A stretch of 64,000 nucleotides of DNA from Deinococcus sp. LM3 (GCF_002017875.1 NZ_MUFV01000001.1:1693501-1757500); one strand, 5' to 3'; positions 48,109 through 60,362 are shown, counted from the stretch's first letter. Program-made: numbers and translations. Notes: generated by a model not told the origin, from the sequence alone.

Positions 48109-48588
48109 TCAGCGGGTCTGGTCGGGAATCATCAGGGTTTTCAGGGCGGGCCCGCTGCTCCAGACGCCGCGCAGGCTGCCCTGCAGCGCCGAGTTCCGCA
48201 CGGCGTCGTACAGCGCGGGCGGCAGGCTGGCCGACGGGTAGCTGGCGCGTGCGCCGCGCGCGTCGACCTTCACGTCCATCGGGAAGCCCAGGGACACCGT
48301 GGAGATCAGCAGGCCGCCCAGCAGGAAGCCGCCCAGCGCGCCGGCCCCCAGGTGCCAGGGCTGTTCGAGGGGTGAGGGGATCAGGCGGCTGATGGCGAGC
48401 GCCGTGCCGAGGCCCAGCAGCGCCGCGAGGATCAGCGAGGCGGGCGCGCCGGCGCCCAGGGAGTTCGCCAGGAAGCACACGGCGACGCCGGCTGCGCCCC
48501 AGGCGAGGCCGGCCAGTCCGCGCCGGGCGCCCAGCGCGGTCAGGACGGCCCAGAGGGTGACGAGCAGGGCATCGAACCAGGTGATCAC
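48109..48588 (-). CDS. CvpA-like membrane protein
   Basis: This 159-aa protein has four hydrophobic segments in its first 110 residues (WFDALLVTLWAVLTALGARRG, LAWGAAGVAVCFLA, LILAALLGLGTALAISRL, LGAGALGGFLLGGLLIS) and a soluble C-terminal tail. The WFD start and GLAGLA pattern fit the CvpA family, which is poorly characterised. I chose GTG 48588 because TAGACT lies 7 nt upstream. Longer readings run over the response-regulator gene on the other strand. Confidence 0.65.
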   Translation of the reverse strand: MITWFDALLVTLWAVLTALGARRGLAGLAWGAAGVAVCFLANSLGAGAPASLILAALLGLGTALAISRLIPSPLEQPWHLGAGALGGFLLGGLLISTVSLGFPMDVKVDARGARASYPSASLPPALYDAVRNSALQGSLRGVWSSGPALKTLMIPDQTR

Positions 48589-48687
48589 GCCGGTCAGTCT
48601 AGCGGGTCGGGGCTTACAGTTTTGCTGCATTCCGGACCTGGGGGCGTTCGCCCTGTTGTGCGGGCGGGCTTGGCCTACACTGCGGGC

Positions 48688-49332
48688 ATGATTCGCGTGT
48701 TGCTCGTGGACGATCACGCGCTGTTCCGTCAGGGACTGCGCAGCCTGCTGGAATCCGAGGGGATGCGCGTCATCGGGGAGGCCGCCAACGGCCGTGAGGC
48801 GATCCGGTACGCCGCCGACACCCACCCGGACGTGATCCTGATGGACATTCAGATGCCGGAACTCGACGGGGTCAAGGCCACGCAGAGCATCCTGGAGATC
48901 GACCCGGCGGCGCGGGTGATCATGATCACCATGTACCGGCAGGACCGCTACGTGTTCGAGGCGGTCAAGGCCGGAGCGCGCGGGTACGTCCTCAAGGACG
49001 CCGACGCGACCACGCTGCTCGACGTGATCCGGCGGGTCGCGGCGGGCGAGGCGCTGCTGGACGCCGACATGGCCCAGAACGTCCTGGACGACTTCCGGGA
49101 CAAGCGTGAGGAACTGCCCAGCGAGAAGCACGCCGACCTGAACGAACGCGAGACCATGATCCTGAAGCTGCTGGCTCAGGGATTCTCGAACCAGGACATC
49201 GCGCTACGCCTGGACATCAGCGAGAAGACGGTCCGGAACCGCCTCAGCGAGATCTTCACGAAACTGCAACTGAACAACCGCACGCAGGCGGCGCTGTACG
49301 CCATCCGCGAGGGAATCGCGAATCTCGAATGA
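48688..49332 (+). CDS. NarL/LuxR-family response regulator (orphan)
   Basis: This 214-aa cytosolic regulator has a receiver domain (IRVLLVDDHALFRQGL, phospho-acceptor Asp in VILMDIQMPELDGV near residue 54, conserved Lys in GYVLKDA near 104) and a LuxR-type helix-turn-helix (LNERETMILKLLAQGFSNQDIA ... SEKTVRNRLSEIFTKL). No sensor kinase gene adjoins it. TACACT lies 6 nt before ATG 48688, so the message is probably leaderless. Its stop overlaps the next small gene (ATGA). The acidic residues at the receiver start and the Lys are intact, so phosphorylation control is expected. Confidence 0.9.
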   Translation: MIRVLLVDDHALFRQGLRSLLESEGMRVIGEAANGREAIRYAADTHPDVILMDIQMPELDGVKATQSILEIDPAARVIMITMYRQDRYVFEAVKAGARGYVLKDADATTLLDVIRRVAAGEALLDADMAQNVLDDFRDKREELPSEKHADLNERETMILKLLAQGFSNQDIALRLDISEKTVRNRLSEIFTKLQLNNRTQAALYAIREGIANLE

Positions 49333-49562
49333 GCCGCCGCCAGAAGGTGGCCGCGCCCGTGACCTTCCGCGCCGGCTGCGCGAGGGAGTGGGTGATCGAG
49401 AGTGCCGAGGCCGACCTCGCTTACACCGATCAGGCGTTCCCGGAGTGCCCGACCTGCCCGCACCGCGTCGAACCGGACGGCGGGCCGCCCTTCTGCACCC
49501 TGCGTCCGGTGGGCACCGCGCACCCGTTCGCAGGGCTGGCCGGACTGATCCTCCCGGACTGA
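49329..49562 (+). CDS. Small cysteine-containing protein
   Basis: This 77-aa protein carries CPTCPH and a further cysteine pair member (FCTL), which could bind zinc. It has no recognised family. Its ATG overlaps the response-regulator stop by 4 nt and it ends 1 nt before the next start codon, so it sits inside one tight operon and may modulate or serve the regulator (inference). Confidence 0.65.
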   Translation: MSRRQKVAAPVTFRAGCAREWVIESAEADLAYTDQAFPECPTCPHRVEPDGGPPFCTLRPVGTAHPFAGLAGLILPD

Positions 49563-49563
49563 C

Positions 49564-50463
49564 ATGACGCGGGGCAGGGGAGAGGATCACGTGGCCGGGG
49601 CGCTGGATGCCTTCCAGGCGGCGCTGCGTGGGGCCGGGTTTGCCGGCACGGTGGGCCTGTGGGTGGGCACGCCGCAGGGCGAGGCGCTGGCCACCCTGAA
49701 CGTGGACCGGGTGTTCCCGGCCGCCAGCACGATCAAGGTGCCGTTGCTGGTCATGGCGTTGCAGGCCGCCCAGCGCGGCGACCTGAGCCTGGACGGCCGC
49801 GTGACCCTGAGCGCACAGGACCGCGTGCCGGGCGCGGGTGTGCTGCACGAACTGGGGGCCGGGCTGGCGCTGTCCTGGCAGGACGTGCTGACCCTGATGA
49901 TCATCGTCAGTGACAACACCGCCACCAACCTGACCATCGGGTGGCTGGGCGTGGGCGCCGTGAACGGCTGGCTGGGCGCGCACGGCCTGAACGGCACGCG
50001 GCTGGTCGGGAAGCTGCAACTGCCGCCCGATCAACGCAACGAGGCGCAGCGGCGCGGGGAACGCAACGCCACGACCGCAGCGGATCAGGCGCGGCTGTTA
50101 CGCCTCCTGCTGGGCGGCGACCTGCTCGACCCGCCGCACACGGCCCTGGCCCTGAGCATTCTGGGCCGCCAGCAGTACCGCGACCTGATCGGCCGTGGCG
50201 TTCCGGCCTACCCGGACGGCACGCCCCTGTACCGCGTGGCCAGCAAGAGCGGCGAATTGACCGGCGTGCACCATGACGTGGGTGTGATCTTCACGCCGCG
50301 CCCGCTGGTGGTCGCCCTGCTGAGCGAGGGAGGCCAGGACCCGCGCGAGCACCCGGAAAACCGGGACGTGACGGCCCTGGCGTCGGCGTTGTGGCCGCTG
50401 CTGGCCGACCTGGGGAAGGTGCCGGTCGCCGACCGGGCCGGGGGACATTTAACCGCTCGGTAA
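49564..50463 (+). CDS. Class A beta-lactamase-like serine hydrolase
   Basis: This 299-aa protein has the penicillin-recognising fold motifs: SxxK in AASTIKVPL (near residue 58), SDN in IIVSDNTATNL (near 117) and KSG in VASKSGELTGVHHD (near 225) in place of the usual KTG. A glutamate in the NEAQRRGERNATTAAD region resembles the omega loop. It could hydrolyse beta-lactams or act as a D,D-peptidase or esterase. No signal peptide is evident at the N-terminus (MTRGRGEDHVAG), which is unusual for a periplasmic beta-lactamase and argues for a cytoplasmic role or a misplaced start. It is the last gene of the regulator operon. Confidence 0.82.
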   Translation: MTRGRGEDHVAGALDAFQAALRGAGFAGTVGLWVGTPQGEALATLNVDRVFPAASTIKVPLLVMALQAAQRGDLSLDGRVTLSAQDRVPGAGVLHELGAGLALSWQDVLTLMIIVSDNTATNLTIGWLGVGAVNGWLGAHGLNGTRLVGKLQLPPDQRNEAQRRGERNATTAADQARLLRLLLGGDLLDPPHTALALSILGRQQYRDLIGRGVPAYPDGTPLYRVASKSGELTGVHHDVGVIFTPRPLVVALLSEGGQDPREHPENRDVTALASALWPLLADLGKVPVADRAGGHLTAR

Positions 50464-50537
50464 GGAGCACCATAAAGGCTGCCGAAGTCTCGCGGTCAGC
50501 ACCTCAAAGCGCGGCTGGGAGCGTGTTCGGTGCGTGC

Positions 50538-50543
50538 TATGCT
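50538..50543 (+). promoter_or_regulatory. -10 box of the bc-complex operon
   Basis: TATGCT preceded by TGC, 87 nt before GTG 50631. It implies a leader of roughly 80 nt containing the ribosome-binding site GGGAGAGGG. No clear -35. Confidence 0.45.
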
Positions 50544-50630
50544 GACCCGCATTAGGCCACCTCGAAGCAGGATTTCCATTCGTCGCACGGCGGGAAATAA
50601 CAGGCCAGTTCACGCTTAGGGAGAGGGAAC

Positions 50631-51488
<858 letters not shown>

Positions 51489-51501
51489 CGGAGAGACTGA
51501 T

Positions 51502-52184
51502 ATGACGCGTTACAAGAAGCAGGATCCTGAAATCACCCGCCGTAAATTCATCAACGCGGCCCTCGGCGCCGGCGCGGCCGTCGGAACGGTCAGCCTGGTC
51601 ACCACGCTGGGCGCCGCCAAACCCGCCTTCCGCCTCACGCCCGACAAGGCCCCCCCGCAGAAAGGCGACATCCTGGTGCACGCCGACGCCAGCAAGGAAG
51701 GTCAGCCGATCAAGATCTCGGAACTGAGCGAGCAGGGTGTCGCCGCGTGGCCGATGGGCAAGGATGCCGAGGGCAATAACGTCATCCGTAAGACCGAGCC
51801 GAACAACCAGCTGGCCGTGTTCCGTTTCGAGCAGGGCGGTTTCAAGGAACCCGGCAAGGACGATCACGCCGAGTTGAAGCTGGACGGCATCATCGACGGT
51901 CAGATCGTCGCCTATTCGAACAAGTGCACGCACGCCGGGTGCGCCGTCCCGAACGACCCCAACGACGCCACCAAGCTGTTCTGCCCCTGCCACTCCGGAC
52001 AGTACGACGTGCTGCAGGGATGCAAGGTCATCGGCGGGCCGCCCCTGCGCGCCATGCCGCAGCTGCCGATCAAGCTCGAGAACGACCAGCTGGTCGTGAC
52101 CGAAACGTTCGTGTCGGCACCCTACGGCTTCCTGAACGAGGCTGACTGGGAACAGTACCGTGAGCAGGTCAAGGAGATCCTCGG

Positions 52185-52188
<4 letters not shown>
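51502..52188 (+). CDS. Rieske iron-sulphur protein of bc-type complex
   Basis: This 228-aa subunit carries the Rieske 2Fe-2S motifs NKCTHAGCAVPND (CTHxGC, near residue 142) and LFCPCHSGQYDV (CPCHxG, near 163). A twin-arginine-like N-terminus TRRKFINAALGAGAAVGTV fits Tat export with an N-terminal membrane anchor. It transfers electrons from quinol oxidised at cytochrome b to the cytochrome c subunit. ATG 51502 follows GGAGAG; its stop overlaps the cytochrome b start (ATGA). Confidence 0.92.
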
Positions 52189-53498
<1,310 letters not shown>

Positions 53499-53529
53499 AC
53501 CCATCCCACTGAAGTACGGTTGACTGTCT

Positions 53530-53566
53530 CCGCCGCCCTGATACCTGTCAGGGCGGCGGCCTTTTG
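53530..53566 (+). terminator. Terminator of the bc-complex operon
   Basis: CCGCCGCCCTGA / TCAGGGCGGCGG stem with a short loop, followed by CCTTTT, 31 nt after the cytochrome b stop. Confidence 0.85.
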
Positions 53567-53600
53567 CGGCCGGAGGGCCGGACATGCTTGACTGTCACGC

Positions 53601-53798
53601 ATGGACGAACTGGCCCGACACCTGAGTCTGCGCGCCCGGCAACTGGGGCTGGCGGACCTGCCACCCACCCAGGCCCCGGCCGACACCCTGGCGGAACTGG
53701 CCCGCGAGACCCTGCAGGAGCTGATCGCGCTTGGCCTGCTGCCCGACCCGGACCCGGCGGTCGGATGCTGGAGTGCGCCCCGGTCAGAGCTTCACTGA
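53601..53798 (+). CDS. Small hypothetical protein ending at a repeat boundary
   Basis: This 65-aa protein is predicted helical (DELARHLSLRARQLGLAD ... TLAELARETLQELIALGLLP). TTGACT lies 7 nt before ATG 53601. The stop TGA (53796-53798) ends on the first base of the 136-nt repeat copy 2, so the element may have truncated a longer protein or simply inserted behind the gene. Function unknown. Confidence 0.55.
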   Translation: MDELARHLSLRARQLGLADLPPTQAPADTLAELARETLQELIALGLLPDPDPAVGCWSAPRSELH

Positions 53799-53933
53799 TA
53801 CGGATTCCGTTTGTTTCGCTGACAATCCGGAACTTCACCGGATTGCCAGCTCCACGTCCGGAACCCGTTTCTCTCCTTCTCGCATCCGCTCGGATTGAAC
53901 GGTCTTTGCAGCCCATTCAATCGAAGTCCGTAT
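53798..53933 (-). repeat. 136-nt two-hairpin repeat, copy 2
   Basis: Read on the minus strand it matches copy 1: ATACGGACTTCG end, hairpin GATTGAATGG / CCGTTCAATC (one T-G pair), CGAGCGGATGCGAG, GTGGAGCTGG, hairpin CAATCCGG / CCGGATTG and the end CGGAATCCGTAT. It is inverted relative to copies 1 and 3. Confidence 0.85.
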
Positions 53934-53936
53934 GAC

Positions 53937-54088
53937 AGCGGTTTCCAGTTCCGTTGAAGGGCGAACGGCACGCCCTTCAACTCCACTTCCAACCGCTTGG
54001 TGTTTACGGCTTCTCGCTCTGCTCGTTTCAGGTGTGCTGAGGGAACCCTTCAACACACCTGAAAACCGCGGTGAGCAGGAGCGAGAGG
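53937..54088 (-). repeat. Diverged relative of the two-hairpin repeat, tandem to copy 2
   Basis: Two long foldbacks are present: AGCGGTT...GTTGAAGGGCG pairing with its complement (53937-53997, two internal mismatched loops) and TCTCGCTC..CAGGTGTG..GGG pairing with 54050-54088. On the minus strand hairpin 1 is followed by CGAGCAGAGCGAGAAG and then AGTGGAGTTG before hairpin 2, the same order as in the 136-nt copies. It fills most of the 359-nt gap 53799-54157. Confidence 0.55.
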
Positions 54089-54157
54089 ACGGCACGAAGA
54101 ACGCCGCCTCCTGAGCGGGGCGGCGTGAAGCGTGAGTGTGCTGATGCTCTGCTGGTA

Positions 54158-54409
54158 TCAGGCCTGGACGCGCGGGGTGCTGGGGATGTTCGCGGCGGGC
54201 GTGTCGCCCTGGCGGGTGCCGGCGGCGTACCCGACCTGCGCGCCGAACTGCCACGCCAGTTTGACCATGAACTGGATGGCGTCCTCGTCCTTGGCGTTGA
54301 TCAGGGTCCGCAGGTGTTCCGGCAGGCCGTCAGGAAGGGGCATGGCCCGGAGCTGCTCGCCGTATTCGCTGCGAAGCTGCTCGAACCACTCGGCATACGG
54401 GTTCGTCAT
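54158..54409 (-). CDS. Small conserved-looking hypothetical protein
   Basis: This 83-aa, soluble, helical protein (MTNPYAEWFEQLRSEYGEQL ... DEDAIQFMVKLAWQFGAQVG) has no recognised domain. I start it at ATG 54409 because TAAGAT lies 7 nt upstream; the ATG at 54418 overlaps the box. It is divergent from the Fe-S carrier gene, sharing a 138-nt promoter region. Confidence 0.65.
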   Translation of the reverse strand: MTNPYAEWFEQLRSEYGEQLRAMPLPDGLPEHLRTLINAKDEDAIQFMVKLAWQFGAQVGYAAGTRQGDTPAANIPSTPRVQA

Positions 54410-54527
54410 GTCCTTCATCTTAACACTGGCACGCTCAAGGAATGTAAGCCGGATGGTGGCGGGAGAAGCCTGTGGCAGCTGGCGCCGGGGGCAGCACTTT
54501 GCCTTCCAGGCACCTTTTTATTATTCG

Positions 54528-54970
<443 letters not shown>

Positions 54971-54993
54971 TCCGTCCCTGACGCCCTCCCTGC

Positions 54994-55026
54994 ACGCCCT
55001 GGTCCCTGCCGACCGGGGCGTTTTTC
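54994..55026 (+). terminator. Terminator of the Fe-S carrier gene
   Basis: CGCCCTGGTC / GACCGGGGCG stem with one mismatch followed by TTTTT, 23 nt after the stop codon. Confidence 0.8.
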
Positions 55027-55103
55027 TGTGTCTGTGTCCCCCGGCCCACCCGAAAGATGAAGATGAGGCCCGCTCCGTGCAGCGGGAATGGTTCCGACCA
55101 CCC

Positions 55104-55131
55104 TTGACGGCAGGTTAATGGGCCTTATACT
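55104..55131 (+). promoter_or_regulatory. Sigma-70-type promoter of the peptide transporter operon
   Basis: TTGACG (55104-55109), 16-nt spacer, TATACT (55126-55131). It is the best consensus promoter in the window and gives a leader of about 52 nt before ATG 55191. Confidence 0.75.
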
Positions 55132-55190
55132 GACGCTCATCATTCAAGGAAAAGGGCGGCACCATCAGCCCAGTGTTCAGGGAGGCCATC

Positions 55191-56948
<1,758 letters not shown>

Positions 56949-56990
56949 CGCCTGCGGGCGGGGCCACCGGGCGTGGCCCGCCCAGCACCG

Positions 56991-57037
56991 GGCGCGGGAG
57001 GGAAGGCACACACGCTTTCCCTCCCGCGCCGTTTTTT
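56991..57037 (+). terminator. Attenuating terminator between binding protein and permease genes
   Basis: GGCGCGGGAGGGAAG and CTTTCCCTCCCGCGCC form a stem of about 15 bp with a 9-nt loop, followed by GTTTTTT. The permease ribosome-binding site lies right after, so readthrough is needed for permease expression. A second hairpin (GGGCGGGGCCAC / GTGGCCCGCC) lies just before, at about 56957-56982. Confidence 0.85.
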
Positions 57038-57050
57038 CAGGAGTTCGAAC

Positions 57051-58046
57051 ATGGGAACCTACGCACTACGACGAGTGATTCAGATGATTCCGCTGCTGCT
57101 GGTGATCAGCCTCGTGATCTTCGGCCTGACCGCCCTGCAACCCGGCGACCCGGTCGATCAGCTGGTGTTCGGCAACAGCAACATCACCCCCGAGGACATC
57201 GCCCGCCTGCGCGCCGCGTACGGCCTGGACCAGCCCTGGATCACCCGCTACTTCTTCTGGTTGCAGCAGGCCGTCACCGGGAACTTCGGGTACTCGCAGG
57301 ACTTCGGGATTCCCGCGCTGGAGTACATCTTCCAGAACCGCCTGCCGAACACGCTGCTGCTGACCGTGCCGGCGCTGGTGATCAGCACCCTGATCGCCGT
57401 GCCGCTGGGGATCTTCAGCGCCGTGCGGCAGTACTCGGTGCTGGATTACGTCCTGACCTTCTTCGCGTTCGTGGCGGTCAGCGCCCCGGTGTTCTGGGTG
57501 GGTGCGCTGGCCCTGTACTTCTTCGCGATCTATCTGCCGCAGCTGACGGGCGGGGTGCTGTCCCTGCCGCCGGGCGGTCTGGGCGGCGACGTGCCCCCGG
57601 AAGCCGGGTGGTGGGCGGTGACGCTGGACAAACTGAAGTACCTGCTGCTGCCGCTGATGATCCTGATGCTGCGCGAGATCGCCGTGACCATGCGCTTCAT
57701 GCGCGCCAACATGCTCGAAACGCTCACGCAGGACTACGTCCGCACTGCCCGCGCCAAGGGACTGGCGGACCGCCGGGTGCTGTACAAGCACGCGCTGCGC
57801 AACGCCGTGACCCCCATCGTGACCATCATGGGCCTGAGCATTCCCGGCCTGTTCGGCGGCGCTGTCATCACCGAGACCGTGTTCTCCTGGCCCGGCATGG
57901 GTAAGGCCATCCTGGACGCGCTGGTCACCAAGGACTTCAACGTGGTGATGGTCTGCCTGATGATGCTGGCCCTGCTGACCGTCGTGTTCCAGCTGCTCAC
58001 CGACCTCGCCTACGCCCTCGTCGATCCCCGGATCCGGTACTCCTAA
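57051..58046 (+). CDS. Peptide ABC transporter permease, DppB/OppB type
   Basis: This 331-aa inner-membrane protein has six hydrophobic helices and starts YALRRVIQMIPLLLVISLVIFGL, typical of DppB. The ATPase-contacting EAA loop DYVRTARAKGLADRRVLYKHALRNAVTPIVT lies near residue 225. ATG 57051 follows AGGAG. It pairs with the DppC-type permease encoded 12 nt downstream to form the channel. ATPase genes are not in the window. Confidence 0.92.
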   Translation: MGTYALRRVIQMIPLLLVISLVIFGLTALQPGDPVDQLVFGNSNITPEDIARLRAAYGLDQPWITRYFFWLQQAVTGNFGYSQDFGIPALEYIFQNRLPNTLLLTVPALVISTLIAVPLGIFSAVRQYSVLDYVLTFFAFVAVSAPVFWVGALALYFFAIYLPQLTGGVLSLPPGGLGGDVPPEAGWWAVTLDKLKYLLLPLMILMLREIAVTMRFMRANMLETLTQDYVRTARAKGLADRRVLYKHALRNAVTPIVTIMGLSIPGLFGGAVITETVFSWPGMGKAILDALVTKDFNVVMVCLMMLALLTVVFQLLTDLAYALVDPRIRYS

Positions 58047-58058
58047 AGGACGGCTGCC

Positions 58059-58988
58059 ATGACCACCGCTGTTGCCACCCCGGCCGCCCCGCCCGCCAAG
58101 AGCCGCTCGACCCTGCAGATCGCCCTGCGCCGCCTGCGCCGCCACAAGGCCGCCATGGTCAGCCTGATGGTGATCGCCGCGCTGATCCTGATGGCGATCT
58201 TCGCGCCGCTGATCGCGCCCTACGACCCGAACGCCCAGGACCTGGAAGGCATCTACTCGCCGCCCAGTTCGCAGCACCTGCTGGGGCAGGACAGCCTGGG
58301 CCGCGACCTGCTGTCGCGCATCATCTACGGCAGCCGCGTCAGCCTGATCGTGGGCTTCACGGTCGCCATCTTCAGCGTCGGCCTGGGCACCATCATGGGC
58401 CTGCTGTCCGGCTTTCTGGGCGGACTGGTCGATACCGTCATCAGCCGTTTCATCGAGCTGATGCTGTCCATCCCGGAACTGCCGCTGCTGCTGACCCTCA
58501 GCGCCCTGCTGCTCGCCAGTGACGCCCCGGCCATCGTGGCGCTGCGACAGACGCCGAACGCCAGTGTGTTCATCATCATCGGGATCTTCACGTTCTTCGG
58601 CTGGATGGGCACCGCCCGCCTCGTGCGCGGCGAGGTCCTGAAACTCAAGAACCTGGAGTACGTGGACGCCGCCCGCGCGCTGGGCGCCCGCAACGCCCGC
58701 ATCATGTTCCGTCACCTCGTGCCGAACGTGGTCGCCGTGATCATCGTGAACGGCACCCTGGCAGTCGGCGGCGCGATCCTGGGCGAGGCGGCCCTGTCGT
58801 TCCTGGGCTTCGGCATCCAGCCGCCCGTCAGCACCTGGGGCAACATGCTCTCGAACGCCAACGAGGTCGTGCTGGAGCATCCCTACCTGGCGTTCTGGCC
58901 CGGACTGGCGATCCTGATCACCGTGCTGTCCTTCAACTTTCTGGGTGACGGCCTGCGCGACGCCTTCGACCCCAAGAGCCGCCTGTAA
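58059..58988 (+). CDS. Peptide ABC transporter permease, DppC/OppC type
   Basis: This 309-aa inner-membrane protein has an N-terminal OppC-type segment, six helices and the motif DPNAQDLEGIYSPPSSQHLLGQDSLGRDLLSRIIYG. The EAA loop EYVDAARALGARNARIMFRHLVPNVVAVI lies near residue 200. ATG 58059 follows AAAGGA. The stop TAA ends exactly on the first base of repeat copy 3. Confidence 0.92.
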   Translation: MTTAVATPAAPPAKSRSTLQIALRRLRRHKAAMVSLMVIAALILMAIFAPLIAPYDPNAQDLEGIYSPPSSQHLLGQDSLGRDLLSRIIYGSRVSLIVGFTVAIFSVGLGTIMGLLSGFLGGLVDTVISRFIELMLSIPELPLLLTLSALLLASDAPAIVALRQTPNASVFIIIGIFTFFGWMGTARLVRGEVLKLKNLEYVDAARALGARNARIMFRHLVPNVVAVIIVNGTLAVGGAILGEAALSFLGFGIQPPVSTWGNMLSNANEVVLEHPYLAFWPGLAILITVLSFNFLGDGLRDAFDPKSRL

Positions 58989-59123
58989 CACGAACTTCGA
59001 TTGAATGGTTTGTCCAAACCGTTCAATCCGAGCGGACGCGAGTAGAAGGCGAACGGGTTCCGGTCGTGGAGTGGGCAACCCGGTGGTTTTCCGGGTTGTC
59101 AACGGAACAGACGGAATCCGTAT
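58988..59123 (+). repeat. 136-nt two-hairpin repeat, copy 3
   Basis: Same orientation as copy 1. The left end is degenerate (ACACGAACTTCG). Hairpin 1 GATTGAATGGTTTG / CAAACCGTTCAATC extends to 14 pairs. CGAGCGGACGCGAG follows. Hairpin 2 is CAACCCGG / CCGGGTTG, where a T-A pair of copy 1 is replaced by C-G, a compensatory change. The right end is CGGAATCCGTAT. Confidence 0.85.
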
Positions 59124-59182
59124 AAGGACCGCCGCGCACCCCCCACTCCCCGCTTTCCCATCCACGTCACCCCGGCAGGTCG

Positions 59183-59188
59183 TAGCCT
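59183..59188 (+). promoter_or_regulatory. -10 box of the rodA leader
   Basis: TAGCCT lies 6 nt before GTG 59195 of the micro-ORF preceding rodA. Confidence 0.45.
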
Positions 59189-59194
59189 GTGGGG

Positions 59195-59230
59195 GTGACG
59201 TGTTTCCCTGCCCGCCGGAGCTGCCTTTGA
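59195..59230 (+). CDS. Leaderless 11-aa micro-ORF overlapping the rodA start
   Basis: GTG 59195 reads VTCFPARRSCL and stops at TGA 59228-59230, which overlaps TTG 59227 of rodA (TTGA). The rodA Shine-Dalgarno GGAG lies inside the micro-ORF. The layout copies that of crtD (19915-19944). Confidence 0.45.
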   Translation: MTCFPARRSCL

Positions 59231-60294
59231 AGTACGACCTGCGTTTTCCCGTGGTGATCGCGGCCCTGCTGGTCGTGGGCCTGATGACCGTCAGTACCGC
59301 TGCCCTGTCGCCCCGCGCGTCGAGCGGGATCTTCAACAAGCAGCTGATGGGCGTCGCCCTGGCCGCCGCGCCCATCGCGCTGCTGTGGTGGGCGGGCCGG
59401 GACCGCATCTACCGCGCCGCGCCGTACCTGTACGGACTGGCGCTGCTGATGCAGGTCAGTACCTTCGTGATCGGCAAGGAAGTCAACGGGCAGCGCAACT
59501 GGATCGTGGTGGGGCCGCTGCAGTTCCAGCCGCTGGAGATCCTGAAGTTCGCGCTGATCCTGATGCTGGCCGTCACGCTCCGCGAGGGCTTCAAGGGCGC
59601 CAGGACGTACGTGCGGGCGCTGGCGGTGTTCCTGCCGGCGCTGGGACTGGTGGTCATTCAGGACTTCGGCGGGGCGATGGTGCTGTGCGTGATGTTCGCC
59701 GTGATGATGCTGGCCGCCCGCATGCCGGTCTGGCACGCGCTGCTGGCTGTCCTGGCCGTCGGGGTCACGGTGCCGACCGTGCTGTACCCGAACCTGGAGC
59801 CGTACCAGCAGAAGCGGCTGACGATCTTCCTCGACCCGTACCAGGACCCGCGCGGGGCCGGGTATCAGGTCATCCAGAGCACCATCGCGGTCGGCAGCGG
59901 CGGGTTGCAGGGCAAGGGGTACAAGCAGGGCAGTCAGTCGCACAACGGGTTCCTGCCCGAGGCGCACACGGACTTCGCGGTGTCCACGTGGCTGGAGGAA
60001 CAGGGCTTCGTGGGGGGCGTGGTCGTGCTGGTCCTGTACGGCGCGCTGTTCTGGGGGCTGGCGGGCATGGCCGCCGAATCGCCACGCCTGCAGGATCAGG
60101 TGCTGTTCGCGGGCATCCTGGGGCAGATCGGGTTTCAGGTTCTCGAGAACATCGGCGCGGCCCTGAGCGTGCTGCCGCTGACTGGAATCACGTTGCCGCT
60201 GATCAGCTACGGCCTGAGCAGTCTGGTCAGCACGCTCAGCACGCTGGGACTGGCGTACGTGGTGTACCGCGACCGGTACCTGGGGCAGATATGA
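59227..60294 (+). CDS. rodA: RodA/FtsW family (SEDS) peptidoglycan glycosyltransferase
   Basis: This 355-aa integral membrane SEDS protein polymerises lipid II. Features are NGQRNWIVVGPLQFQPLEILKFALIL (near residue 90), QDFGGAMVL, the conserved loop SHNGFLPEAHTDFAVSTWLEEQGFVGG (near residue 245) and the C-terminal TGITLPLISYGLSSLVSTLSTLG. It resembles RodA more than FtsW in length and lacks FtsW's N-terminal extension. I chose TTG 59227 with GGAG 6 nt upstream; longer readings back to 59005 run through repeat copy 3. It probably works with the cell-elongation penicillin-binding protein, whose gene is not in view. Confidence 0.87.
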   Translation: MKYDLRFPVVIAALLVVGLMTVSTAALSPRASSGIFNKQLMGVALAAAPIALLWWAGRDRIYRAAPYLYGLALLMQVSTFVIGKEVNGQRNWIVVGPLQFQPLEILKFALILMLAVTLREGFKGARTYVRALAVFLPALGLVVIQDFGGAMVLCVMFAVMMLAARMPVWHALLAVLAVGVTVPTVLYPNLEPYQQKRLTIFLDPYQDPRGAGYQVIQSTIAVGSGGLQGKGYKQGSQSHNGFLPEAHTDFAVSTWLEEQGFVGGVVVLVLYGALFWGLAGMAAESPRLQDQVLFAGILGQIGFQVLENIGAALSVLPLTGITLPLISYGLSSLVSTLSTLGLAYVVYRDRYLGQI

Positions 60295-60362
60295 TCCAGC
60301 CTCCGATTGACTGGGTTATGGAGTCCCCTGGGCGCGGGCCGCGTGGGCGGGTGTCCGCATGA
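60291..60362 (+). CDS. 23-aa ORF bridging rodA and the DHFR-like gene
   Basis: ATG 60291 overlaps the rodA stop (ATGA) and the ORF reads MIQPPIDWVMESPGRGPRGRVSA. Its stop 60360-60362 overlaps ATG 60359 of the next gene (ATGA). TATGAT at 60290-60295 might also serve as a -10 box. It may simply couple translation. Confidence 0.4.
   Translation: MIQPPIDWVMESPGRGPRGRVSA

Noticed and set aside
53937..54088. tRNA-like or riboswitch interpretation of the foldbacks
   Set aside because: No cloverleaf or known riboswitch core is recognisable; similarity of layout to the 136-nt repeat explains them better.
59005..59226. RodA start at 59005
   Set aside because: The extension translates the 136-nt repeat and a non-coding leader; TTG 59227 has a Shine-Dalgarno sequence and begins the membrane protein proper.
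57066..59408. 780-aa minus-strand frame opposite the permease genes
   Set aside because: Glutamine/histidine/arginine-rich shadow of the dppB/dppC-like genes and repeat copy 3.
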